A DNA stretch of 17,535 nucleotides, from NCBI GenBank assembly GCA_021739805.1, contig JAIPBB010000085.1, forward strand, positions 1-17,535, written 5' to 3'. The notes beneath the pieces were generated by a model. The model did not search any database, had not been told where the DNA came from, and saw only the letters and a program-made list of their open reading frames with translations. How positions within the stretch are numbered: position 1 is the stretch's first letter; every line of letters begins with the position of its first letter. A program made the translations under genes and the position numbers. This document shows positions 1 through 5,391 of this stretch, piece after piece. The DNA comes from Saprospiraceae bacterium. Its GTDB lineage: Bacteria > Bacteroidota > Bacteroidia > Bacteroidales > JAIPBB01.

Positions 1-27
1 TTTGTCTTTTGCCTTCCGACTTTTTCC
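1..27. repeat. period-7 degenerate tandem array
   Basis: From base 7 the sequence reads as pyrimidine-rich heptamers (TTTTGCC, TTCCGAC, TTTTTCC) in strict phase. The same words recur at 4311-4380. Nothing coding is seen in bases 1-197 apart from the end of the neighbouring ATPase gene; the stretch also holds a 21-nt segment (59-79) that recurs at 4283-4303 with one mismatch. Confidence 0.55.
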
Positions 28-120
28 TTTGCCACGAATGCACGAATTTTTTCTCTTTCCCTGATGCTGATTTTCTATGTTTCTCCTTGGTCTTCGCCTT
101 CTCCTTAGCCTTAGCCTTCT

Positions 121-155
121 TTTGCCTATTGCCTTTTTACTTTTGCCTATTGCCT
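121..155. repeat. period-7 degenerate tandem array
   Basis: Five heptamers in phase: TTTGCCT, ATTGCCT, TTTTACT, TTTGCCT, ATTGCCT. This sits just downstream of the ATPase gene (which ends at 198) and belongs to the same family of intergenic arrays seen at 4311-4380. Confidence 0.65.
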
Positions 156-197
156 ACTTTTCAACGTTTGACAGTTGACATCAAAATAAGAACGTTT

Positions 198-1382
198 CTA
201 AAAAAACCATGGATAAACCACATTTTTAAGATTGACCAGAGTATTGCTAACAATATAATGACTTTTCAGATTAATATTGCCTGCAATTTTACTTAGCTTA
301 AATAAATCAGGCTCAATAGCTTTATTTTTAACTTCGAGTGCAATTTCTTCATTAAGAATAAAATCTATCTCTGCCGTGTTTCTTTTATTATAATATGAAA
401 TCCTTCCGTAATGATGCAGTTGGTTTGCAACAGCAGTTTCAAGAAGCTGTCCAACACTCGTTTTGCATATAAGATTCAGAATTCCAGTATCTGAAAAATA
501 TACTTTTTTGCCTCCCGCTACACTACGATCGATGCTATGTGTAAATTTAGGAATTAGACGGAGGAAAAATGTTCCTTCCAAAAACTCAAGATAATTATAA
601 AGCTTAACGCGATTTACGCCCAATTCAGAAGCAAGACGGCTTACATCCAATATGTTTCCATTACGTGCACCTAATAAAATTATCAGGTCACGAAGTTCTT
701 TTATATCTTTCAATTCGCTAAAGACCTTGATATCCTTTTCAAAAAATGATGCAAAAATATTTCTCAGTATCAGTTTCTTTGTCTCATAATCCTTTGTAAC
801 AGCTACTTCCGGAAACCCTCCAAACTCCATATACTCATCATATAAAGCACGCCTTTTGTATATTGCAGCCGAAGTATGATTAGAGAATACTTCTTCAAGA
901 TTTGGCTGAAGCTCTGATTCAGGCAAGCCAGCATTAAAATACAAATATTCTCTGTAGCTTAAAGGATGCAGTATAAATAAAAACTTTCTGCCACTCAGCG
1001 ATTCCGGAAAAAGATTCCGCAAATAATAATTTGATGAACCGGTAACAATGAATTTTACCCCAAAATGATCTATCAGGTATTTAATAATCTTTGTTATTTC
1101 AGGGAAATTTTGTATCTCATCTATGCAAACCAGAAAACCTTCTCCTGTATTTGCTCCTGATTCACGTCTCAAATCTTCATAAATAGCGTTGTAATCAACC
1201 GACTCAAACATCATATAATCCAGCGGATTATCAAAATCGTACCAGATAAATTTTCCTTCCCAGACATCAGACAACTGACGCATAAGAGTTGTTTTACCAA
1301 CCTGCCTCATCCCTGTAATTACAATAGCGTTTTTATGCTGCAATTGAGGTAATATGGTATAGAATAATTGCCTTTTAAACAT
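198..1382 (-). CDS. AAA-family ATPase with DUF4143 C-terminal domain
   Basis: 394 residues. The N-terminal AAA domain has a Walker A (GMRQVGKTT, about residues 24-32), a Walker B (LVCIDEIQNF, about 84-93) and a sensor-like VTGSSNYYL segment (about 113-121). The C-terminal part carries the DUF4143 pattern, including YFSDTGILNLI and then an EIDFIL...ALEVKNKA segment that resembles a degenerate PD-(D/E)XK nuclease core. These proteins are widespread accessory ATPases in bacteria and archaea; their exact job is not settled. The start is ATG, directly downstream of a good -7 promoter box at 1401-1408, so it is probably its own transcription unit. The gene is flanked on both sides by low-complexity tandem arrays, typical of an island of accessory genes. 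Family assignment is confident; function is not. Confidence 0.92.
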   Translation of the reverse strand: MFKRQLFYTILPQLQHKNAIVITGMRQVGKTTLMRQLSDVWEGKFIWYDFDNPLDYMMFESVDYNAIYEDLRRESGANTGEGFLVCIDEIQNFPEITKIIKYLIDHFGVKFIVTGSSNYYLRNLFPESLSGRKFLFILHPLSYREYLYFNAGLPESELQPNLEEVFSNHTSAAIYKRRALYDEYMEFGGFPEVAVTKDYETKKLILRNIFASFFEKDIKVFSELKDIKELRDLIILLGARNGNILDVSRLASELGVNRVKLYNYLEFLEGTFFLRLIPKFTHSIDRSVAGGKKVYFSDTGILNLICKTSVGQLLETAVANQLHHYGRISYYNKRNTAEIDFILNEEIALEVKNKAIEPDLFKLSKIAGNINLKSHYIVSNTLVNLKNVVYPWFF

Positions 1383-1400
1383 TGTGTAAATTTATTTTTA

Positions 1401-1408
1401 CAAATATA
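1401..1408 (-). promoter_or_regulatory. Bacteroidota-type -7 promoter box for the DUF4143 ATPase
   Basis: The minus strand reads TATATTTG, a match to the Bacteroidota TAnnTTTG -7 element, ending about 18 nt before the ATG at 1382. A T-rich -33 region lies at the expected distance but has no clean TTTG. The predicted 5' leader is only around a dozen bases. Confidence 0.5.
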
Positions 1409-1530
1409 CGCTTTTTTGTATTAAAAAACATCTTTTATGCTTTTTTTTATCGCTAAGAGTTTCAGGGTGCGTACTTCGACAGGCTCAGCACAAGAGTTAC
1501 GGGTTCCGGCTTCCGTCTTCGAACTTTTTT

Positions 1531-1600
1531 CTTGCCACAAAGACACTTAGCACACAAAGTGAATGTGAGAGCAGGTGAGCAAGAGAGCGTGAGAGCGTGA
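1531..1600. repeat. dispersed intergenic repeat, copy 1 of 2
   Basis: Bases 1531-1600 align without gaps to 4381-4450, with about 65 of 70 positions identical. The shared block starts CTTGCCACAAAGACACTTAG and runs into the octamer array that begins at 1565. The gap 1383-1803 otherwise shows no coding potential. It also holds GGGTGCGTACTTCGACAGG near 1467 and a G+A-rich tract. Confidence 0.8.
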
Positions 1601-1652
1601 AAGGGTGAGCTTGGGAAAGGGAGATGGGGAGAAGGGGTGAGCGTGTGAGCAT
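1565..1652. repeat. period-8 degenerate tandem array, 11 units
   Basis: Eleven octamers in unbroken phase: GTGAGAGC, AGGTGAGC, AAGAGAGC, GTGAGAGC, GTGAAAGG, GTGAGCTT, GGGAAAGG, GAGATGGG, GAGAAGGG, GTGAGCGT, GTGAGCAT. The units diverge from each other while the spacing is exact. The array is far richer in G than the surrounding genes and has no plausible reading frame. Confidence 0.75.
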
Positions 1653-1803
1653 GTAATGTCAAATTGTTTACCCTGTAGAATGTTCTTAAAGCATAGCTAT
1701 TCTATTAGGGTCAAAAGTGGGCTGGAAGCCGGAAGCAAAGGTGATTGGTGAGCGGTAAGCAGTAAGAGGAACATGAAACTTGAAACCCGGGTCTTGAAAT
1801 TTA

Positions 1804-2424
1804 TTAATTTTTATTTAAATAATTCTCTACTTTTAATTTAATTTCCTGCTTAACAAGCTCCCAGTTTGTATCTATAAGCATTACAGGGCTTTCGTCTTGT
1901 TCTGCATCGTCAAAATACAATAAACTTTTTAATACAAGAAAAAGAGAACCATCGTGATATTTTTGCATATAGAAACTGAAAATTTCATCCAATTTATAGT
2001 GCTCCAATAAAAAAAATAAATCTATAAAATCTTTCTTAGTTCCTCGTCCGGTAATAGCAGCAAGTTTCATTGCAGCTATATCTTTCTTACCTGCTAACAC
2101 TAATTCATCAACAATATTTGAACTCTCTAACCATTTGTAATGATAATTCACTATGTCAACTTTTATATTGTCTATCAAATAGATATTTATATTTTTGGAT
2201 TTCTTCAAAACAGTTACACTTCCAATTTTATCTAATTGCTGTGAAATTGTAATACTATCAGAATTAATATCCCCGAACAAGTCTAAATCAATTGATTTTC
2301 TATGACCTAATTGCAATGCCAACGCAGTACCGCCTACCAAACGCAGATTTGACAACTCAGGTATTTGTTGTAATATTTTTAAAAGTCCCAGTGTTTTGGA
2401 GTCGACTGTTTCGTAGTGTAGCAT
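1804..2424 (-). CDS. AbiEii/AbiGii-type nucleotidyltransferase (putative toxin)
   Basis: 206 residues. The N-terminal half has the nucleotidyltransferase signature GGTALALQLG (about 31-40) followed by the acidic pair IDLDLF (D46, D48) and a third candidate acid in KVDIV (about D90). The segment DIAAMKLAAITGRGTKKD (about 115-132), then a hydrophobic FIDLFFLL helix, is the family's usual second half. Members related to AbiEii add nucleotides to RNA targets and act as toxins in type IV-like toxin-antitoxin pairs; here toxicity is inferred from family only. It overlaps the upstream 99-residue gene by 46 nt, so the two are surely co-transcribed and probably translationally coupled. Confidence 0.85.
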   Translation of the reverse strand: MLHYETVDSKTLGLLKILQQIPELSNLRLVGGTALALQLGHRKSIDLDLFGDINSDSITISQQLDKIGSVTVLKKSKNINIYLIDNIKVDIVNYHYKWLESSNIVDELVLAGKKDIAAMKLAAITGRGTKKDFIDLFFLLEHYKLDEIFSFYMQKYHDGSLFLVLKSLLYFDDAEQDESPVMLIDTNWELVKQEIKLKVENYLNKN

Positions 2425-2678
2425 AGAAAATTTTCTCTTGGTATATTTGCTAATGTTGCTATAAAAGAAATAGATTTTTTATCTAAATCTCTAATTGTGG
2501 TGGTTATTTCTGCAATTTTTTTTAAACCGTAATAATTATAAATTATTTGCCAATCGTTTATCAAACCATAATCTAAAACTCTTTGAATAATAAACTTTTG
2601 GCTTTTCTCAAAATCAAGTTTATTTTTATCTATATCCCAAAAAAGATGCTGAGAAAAATTTGCAATTGAGTTTTTCAT
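2379..2678 (-). CDS. small partner protein upstream of AbiEii-like gene (putative antitoxin)
   Basis: 99 residues, no membrane segment. Near the start is NFSQHLFWDIDKNKLDFEKS, then a helix-rich stretch with FIIQRVLDYG (about 29-38) and NDWQIIYNYYG (about 41-51). Small proteins of this FWDxDxxKLD type commonly precede AbiEii-like nucleotidyltransferases in Bacteroidota, which I recall as a DUF6922-like group, though I could not verify the family. Its position first in the pair, its size and the 46-nt overlap with the next gene suit an antitoxin or DNA-binding regulator. The ATG lies four bases after a TATATTTG box, so the message may be leaderless. Confidence 0.72.
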   Translation of the reverse strand: MKNSIANFSQHLFWDIDKNKLDFEKSQKFIIQRVLDYGLINDWQIIYNYYGLKKIAEITTTIRDLDKKSISFIATLANIPRENFLCYTTKQSTPKHWDF

Positions 2679-2682
2679 ACTG

Positions 2683-2690
2683 CAAATATA
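2683..2690 (-). promoter_or_regulatory. -7 promoter box, possibly giving a leaderless message
   Basis: The minus strand reads TATATTTG followed by CAGT and then the ATG at 2678. It is the same octamer as at 1401-1408. With the normal distance from -7 box to start site, transcription would begin at or within a base or two of the ATG. Confidence 0.5.
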
Positions 2691-2780
2691 ATAGAATAAG
2701 AGTGAAAAAGAAAGGAAATGTCTGAAGCTGATTTTTTCACCACAGAGACACCAAGCGTACTAAGAGATGGGTAGTTTTCA

Positions 2781-2836
2781 GGGTGCGAGTTACGGGGTGC
2801 GGGGTGCGGGTTGCGGGGTGCGGGTTGCGGGTTGCA
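2781..2836. repeat. G-rich period-7 tandem array abutting the IS
   Basis: Eight heptamers in exact phase: GGGTGCG, AGTTACG, GGGTGCG, GGGTGCG, GGTTGCG, GGGTGCG, GGTTGCG, GGTTGCA. The array ends four bases before the IS, and the GTT duplicated by the IS lies in the trailing partial unit. Several runs of three or four G separated by three to four bases could fold into a G-quadruplex. Confidence 0.8.
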
Positions 2837-2840
2837 GGTT

Positions 2841-2866
2841 TGACCATGCCTGAATAACGTTGACCG
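2841..2866 (+). repeat. IS3 left terminal inverted repeat
   Basis: 26 nt starting TGACCATGCC and ending GTTGACCG. It pairs with 4210-4234 with a few mismatches and one gap, and marks the downstream end relative to the transposase genes. Confidence 0.8.
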
Positions 2867-2874
2867 TTTTTGAA

Positions 2875-3756
2875 TTAATTTATAAATATATTGACTTTTT
2901 CTTTTTTTGTTACTTTTTTCTTTTTGTTTATTATCCATGTTTTTGTTAATAAGCCATTATTCACATGTTCTTTAAATGCCTGTGGAGTATATCCATTAAG
3001 GGATTGATGAGGTTTGTGCAAGTTATACATATTCACTGCTTTTATTAACATCTTTTTTAACTCATTATAATTACTGGGTTGATAATGTACCAGATAATTG
3101 TTTTTTATGGTTCCATTAATTCGTTCAGCATGAGGGTTCTGGTAAGCTGTTTTTCCCATACTGTTTCTTATTCCAAATGATTTGGTTAATGCCACAAATA
3201 TCTTACAGTAATATTGACCTCCACCATCAGAATGAAAAATCAAGCCGGATTCTTTTTTCAAGTTTGTTTTACTGATGGCCATTCTCAGGGCCGGCAAAGT
3301 AGTATGCTCTGTACGAAGGCTTTTTGATACACTGTAACCTACTATTTCCCTATTGTAGATATCTGTTATAAAGGTTAAATAATATACTTGGTTACTTGTC
3401 TCAAAATAGGTTATATCACTAACCCATAACTGGTTTATACCTGATAATTCAACCAGGGTTAAAAGAAGGTTGGGAAAATAAATTATTCCCCGACTGTCGG
3501 TTGTTTTATATCGTGCCTTTTTAGGTTCTACTTTATATCCATAGGAATGACAAAATTCTTCAAACTTATCTCGTCCCATTGTTTCTGGCTTAAGCATTAA
3601 ATACATTTGTCTGCAGCTCATTACCGGATGGTCTTGACGCAATTGACTTAAAATGGGCAACAGGTTTTGCTGCTCTTCCATAACAACCATACTACGGTTT
3701 AACCATTGGTGAAAGGATTGCTTACTAATTCCTACTGTTGAATATATTGTATTCAT
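2875..3756 (-). CDS. IS3-family transposase OrfB (DDE integrase core)
   Basis: 293 residues. After a helix-turn-helix-like start and the usual HTH_21-type segment (SCRQMYLMLKP, about 47-57) comes an rve/DDE catalytic core: D114 in WVSDITYF, D177 in FHSDGGGQY, and E211 in NPHAERINGTIK. NGYTPQAFKEH (about 254-264) is the familiar C-terminal block. The D-to-E spacing is about two residues shorter than the textbook 35, still within what IS3 relatives show. The tail is very lysine-rich. The ATG overlaps the OrfA stop codon (ATGA at 3753-3756), allowing termination-reinitiation, while the slippery site at 3771-3777 would let OrfB be made as an OrfAB fusion. Confidence 0.95.
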   Translation of the reverse strand: MNTIYSTVGISKQSFHQWLNRSMVVMEEQQNLLPILSQLRQDHPVMSCRQMYLMLKPETMGRDKFEEFCHSYGYKVEPKKARYKTTDSRGIIYFPNLLLTLVELSGINQLWVSDITYFETSNQVYYLTFITDIYNREIVGYSVSKSLRTEHTTLPALRMAISKTNLKKESGLIFHSDGGGQYYCKIFVALTKSFGIRNSMGKTAYQNPHAERINGTIKNNYLVHYQPSNYNELKKMLIKAVNMYNLHKPHQSLNGYTPQAFKEHVNNGLLTKTWIINKKKKVTKKEKVNIFIN

Positions 3757-4181
3757 TTTGTAGTTGTGTTGTTTTTTGTTGTACCAGAACCATAGTAGGC
3801 TTTGTCGCCAAATTTTTTTTTAATATCAATACTATATTCTTTTTCTGTCTGTTCAATTACTTTTTGCTGGAAGTCTATTAGCAATTGTTTCTGTCCTATG
3901 ATCTGTTCCAGTTCTTTTATCTGATCTTTTAGCTGCTGAAGTTTGCGAGTATCACTTTTGGCTTCAATGACTTGTTTAATGCCCTTTTTACGCATAGCTG
4001 AATATTTATATAACCATTTGCGGACTGATGTGCCACTTACTTGGTATTCACGACAGACCTCGGCAATGGTAGTAATATTACGTTCTATCTCTCGTACTTT
4101 CTTACGTCGAAATTCTTCACTAAAATAACGATTTTGTCGCTCTTGAACTGTTAGCTTTTTGTAAGTTTCTGTTGTTGCCAT
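3753..4181 (-). CDS. IS3-family transposase OrfA (HTH, leucine zipper)
   Basis: 142 residues. An N-terminal helix-turn-helix (TIAEVCREYQVSGTSVRKWL, about 38-57) binds the element ends in this family. It is followed by a coiled-coil or leucine-zipper stretch (about 80-112, LQQLKDQIKELEQIIG onward), used for multimerisation. The C-terminus is low complexity and thymidine/adenine-rich at DNA level because the frameshift signal lies there. Its stop codon overlaps the OrfB start. The ATG at 4181 lies about 50 nt inside the right inverted repeat, as expected. Confidence 0.93.
   Translation of the reverse strand: MATTETYKKLTVQERQNRYFSEEFRRKKVREIERNITTIAEVCREYQVSGTSVRKWLYKYSAMRKKGIKQVIEAKSDTRKLQQLKDQIKELEQIIGQKQLLIDFQQKVIEQTEKEYSIDIKKKFGDKAYYGSGTTKNNTTTK
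3771..3777 (-). promoter_or_regulatory. -1 ribosomal frameshift heptamer A AAA AAC
   Basis: The minus strand reads AAAAAAC with AAA and AAC as in-frame OrfA codons, so it fits the X XXY YYZ rule. A one-base backward slip leads straight into the OrfB frame, which is open through to the OrfB ATG seven codons later. IS3 elements typically make the active OrfAB transposase this way. Confidence 0.75.
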
Positions 4182-4209
4182 TTCTTTTGAGTTATTATTT
4201 GCTCAAATT

Positions 4210-4234
4210 CGGTCAACATATTTAGGCAAGGACA
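4210..4234 (-). repeat. IS3 right terminal inverted repeat
   Basis: Read on the minus strand from 4234 it starts TGTCCTTGCC and ends GTTGACCG, pairing with 2841-2866. It lies just upstream of OrfA. Confidence 0.8.
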
Positions 4235-4246
4235 GTTTCAGCCCAC

Positions 4247-4276
4247 ATTTGACATCTGACATCTGACATTTGACAT
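4247..4276. repeat. period-7 tandem array (ATYTGAC)
   Basis: Four heptamers in phase, ATTTGAC, ATCTGAC, ATCTGAC, ATTTGAC, then a partial ATC. Located just outside the right end of the IS. Confidence 0.7.
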
Positions 4277-4310
4277 CATTTTCCCTGACGCTGATTTTCT
4301 ATGATTTTCC

Positions 4311-4380
4311 TTTTACCTTTTTACTTTTTACTTTCGCCTTTTGCCTTTTTACTTCGGTCTTCCGACTTCGGACTTTTTCT
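4311..4380. repeat. period-7 degenerate tandem array, 10 units
   Basis: Ten heptamers in exact phase: TTTTACC, TTTTTAC, TTTTTAC, TTTCGCC, TTTTGCC, TTTTTAC, TTCGGTC, TTCCGAC, TTCGGAC, TTTTTCT. It is preceded by the 21-nt segment at 4283-4303 that recurs at 59-79. No gene is seen between 4235 and 4485. Confidence 0.75.
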
Positions 4381-4450
4381 CTTGCCACAAAGACACTTAG
4401 CACACATAGTGAATGTGAGAGCACGTGAGCACGAGAGCTTGAGAGCGTGT
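4381..4450. repeat. dispersed intergenic repeat, copy 2 of 2
   Basis: About 93% identical to 1531-1600 over 70 gap-free positions. From 4415 it contains octamers (GTGAGAGC, ACGTGAGC, ACGAGAGC, TTGAGAGC) in the same phase as the array at 1565-1652. Confidence 0.8.
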
Positions 4451-4485
4451 GATGTCAGTTATTTGTTAATTTTACTAAAAAAGAT

Positions 4486-4586
4486 ATGAAAATACGTTCA
4501 CATAAGGATTTAGATACATATTAATTAGCTTTTGAAGCGGCAATGGAAATTTATGAATTATCAGATTCAGAAGGCGAAGGTGTCAG
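4486..4586 (+). pseudogene. N-terminal remnant of a four-helix-bundle (S23-type) gene
   Basis: From ATG 4486 the frame reads MKIRSHKDLDTY, a TAA stop at 4522-4524, then LAFEAAMEIYELSDSEGEG. The SHKDL and AFEAAMEIYELS blocks match the start of four-helix-bundle proteins related to the 23S rRNA intervening-sequence protein. In intact members about 50 residues separate ELS from the SDSEGE block, so an internal deletion seems to have joined them. The coding sequence is then broken at 4587 by the inverted-repeat cassette, and the C-terminal part resumes at 4901. Premature stop, deletion and insertion make it clearly inactive. This is one of only two loci in the window read on the plus strand. Confidence 0.7.
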
Positions 4587-4598
4587 CCCTGTGTAATA
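4587..4598 (+). repeat. left 12-bp inverted repeat of the GIY-YIG cassette
   Basis: CCCTGTGTAATA, perfect inverse of 4883-4894. It overlaps a small hairpin, TGTGT-AAT-ACACA (4590-4602), which has no counterpart at the right end. Confidence 0.75.
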
Positions 4599-4610
4599 CA
4601 CATCATAAAT

Positions 4611-4880
4611 ATAAAAAAATATTATAACTATGTTCTAAAAAGTCTTAAAGACGATAAATTTTACATTGGTTTTACTGGCAATCTTGAACACAGATTGAAT
4701 GAACATAAAAATGGACTTGTCAGATCAACAAAATACAGAAGACCATTTATTTTGGTATATTATGAAGTTTCTTTTGATTCTGTATCAGCGTCCCATCGGG
4801 AAAAATATCTCAAAACAACCTATGGTCATCGCTATTTAAAAAACAGAATTGGAGAAAGTTTTTCTGGTATAACGCTATAA
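4611..4880 (+). CDS. GIY-YIG nuclease domain protein, start codon unclear
   Basis: About 90 residues, close to a minimal stand-alone GIY-YIG domain. The signature is split as YNYVLKS (near 4623) and FYIGFT (near 4659). LEHRLNEHKNG follows, with the conserved Arg, and SASHREKYLKT carries the candidate catalytic Glu. RYLKNRI near the end matches the usual C-terminal block. There is no ATG, GTG or TTG in frame between the left inverted repeat and the GIY motif; the TTG at 4695 would cut the domain in half. The likely original start is the ATA at 4611, preceding KKYYNYV, either a mutated ATG or a very weak start. So the nuclease core is intact, but expression is uncertain. Stop TAA at 4878-4880 is three bases from the right repeat. 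Confidence 0.75.
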   Translation: MKKYYNYVLKSLKDDKFYIGFTGNLEHRLNEHKNGLVRSTKYRRPFILVYYEVSFDSVSASHREKYLKTTYGHRYLKNRIGESFSGITL

Positions 4881-4882
4881 AT

Positions 4883-4894
4883 TATTACACAGGG
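4883..4894 (-). repeat. right 12-bp inverted repeat of the GIY-YIG cassette
   Basis: TATTACACAGGG, perfect inverse of 4587-4598. It begins two bases after the stop codon of the nuclease gene. Confidence 0.75.
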
Positions 4895-4900
4895 TAAAAG

Positions 4901-5008
4901 ACCGAAGTTTGCTTAGATTTCTCCCTGGCATGCCAGTATATTGAGAATAAAACTTCTCAGGCTCTTTACCAAAAATATAAGCAAATTCTTGGGAAGCTTG
5001 GCAATATG
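4901..5008 (+). pseudogene. C-terminal remnant of the four-helix-bundle gene
   Basis: The frame starting ACC at 4901 reads TEVCLDFSLACQYIENK, then ALYQKYKQILGKLGNM. This matches the last two helices of S23-type four-helix-bundle proteins (consensus of the kind TQVWLDFALACGYI...YEEIGKLLGNM). It continues the fragment that ends at 4586. After NM the frame stays open to about 5150, but the residues no longer resemble the family. The stretch 5009-5150 shows no gene I can support. Confidence 0.65.
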
Positions 5009-5152
5009 GCGTTATACCGATGTGAATTAATTAACAGTCCAAATCTAATATTAAATATTGTTTCAATCGGCATAAAATTTAAAATGTCCTTCGGTAATTT
5101 TAAATTAACAATTGGTATTATCTCCGGAAAAATGGTCATATTAATCACATAA

Positions 5153-5208
5153 ACAGACTCTCTAAGTCACTCTTTCCCTAAGTCTCACCTTCACATGCTC
5201 ACATGCTC
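5153..5208. repeat. period-8 degenerate tandem array, inverted orientation
   Basis: Read on the minus strand this is seven octamers in phase: GAGCATGT, GAGCATGT, GAAGGTGA, GACTTAGG, GAAAGAGT, GACTTAGA, GAGTCTGT. The words resemble those of 1565-1652, which run on the plus strand. It lies just downstream of the small Cys-rich gene at 5251. Confidence 0.65.
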
Positions 5209-5250
5209 TCCCGTTCCCAACACCCCTTCTCACAACTCACTACTCAAATC

Positions 5251-5391
5251 TCATTTCTTCACACTTTGACACTTAATTCTCAATATTTCATTGCAATGAT
5301 TACACATGCCGTCACAATCGCTACATGCTAAAAATATTTGTGTAGTTATTTTAATCTTCGCCATATCAATCTGATATTCAAATTTATCCAT
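5251..5391 (-). CDS. small cysteine-rich peptide, copy 1 (46 aa)
   Basis: From ATG 5391 the frame reads MDKFEYQIDMAK and reaches the core IFLACSDCDGMCNHCNEIL, then RIKCQSVKK and TGA. Cysteines fall at 23, 26, 30, 33 and 41. It overlaps the last 46 nt of the formyltransferase-like gene in another frame, so it is the next cistron of that operon. A second gene at 7455-7613 has the same core with the cysteines at identical positions counted from the ATG. Over the 33 shared codons I count seven synonymous and four amino-acid-changing codon differences, including one serine written AGT versus TCA. That pattern supports translation. No signal peptide or membrane segment is evident. The CxxCxxxCxxC spacing suggests metal binding, but no function is known to me. 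Confidence 0.62.
   Translation of the reverse strand: MDKFEYQIDMAKIKITTQIFLACSDCDGMCNHCNEILRIKCQSVKK

Larger units (their letters stand above)
2841..4234 (-). mobile_element. complete IS3-family insertion sequence, 1394 bp
   Basis: Two overlapping transposase genes lie between imperfect terminal inverted repeats. The outer ends are TGACCATGCC on the left and, read inward from the right, TGTCCTTGCC; both sides then share GTTGACCG after a one-base gap. The ends begin TG as usual for IS3 elements. A 3-bp direct repeat GTT flanks the element (2838-2840 and 4235-4237), matching the 3-5 bp duplications of this family. It has entered the edge of a G-rich heptamer array. Both genes are intact, so it may still be mobile. 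The subgroup was not resolved. Confidence 0.9.
4587..4894 (+). mobile_element. 308-bp cassette: one GIY-YIG gene between 12-bp inverted repeats
   Basis: The left end CCCTGTGTAATA (4587-4598) and right end TATTACACAGGG (4883-4894) are perfect inverted repeats. Between them lies a single open frame for a GIY-YIG nuclease domain and almost nothing else. The cassette separates the two halves of a four-helix-bundle gene remnant: GEG on the left, TEVCLDF on the right, so the ends of the insert are defined by the host gene as well as by the repeats. I see no obvious target duplication. No transposase is present, so movement would rely on the nuclease itself or on a helper. Whether it is mobile is inference. 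Confidence 0.6.

Noticed and set aside
1462..1662. Minus-strand open frame of 66 codons with repetitive Leu/Pro/His
   Set aside because: It is the translation of the octamer array and neighbouring repeat, not a gene.
2675..2938. Minus-strand open frame of 87 codons
   Set aside because: It reads through the IS end and the G-rich heptamer array (proline/histidine-rich translation) and overlaps OrfB in another frame.
4247..4276. Possible CRISPR-like array
   Set aside because: Units are 7 nt and contiguous with no spacers; no cas genes are nearby.
4301..4489. Plus-strand open frames at 4301-4489 and 9-296
   Set aside because: Both are translations of the pyrimidine-rich heptamer arrays; the second also overlaps the ATPase gene on the other strand.
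4966..5148. Minus-strand open frame of 60 codons
   Set aside because: Part of it is antisense to the four-helix-bundle remnant; it has no recognisable motif, and 5009-5150 could equally be neutral DNA.
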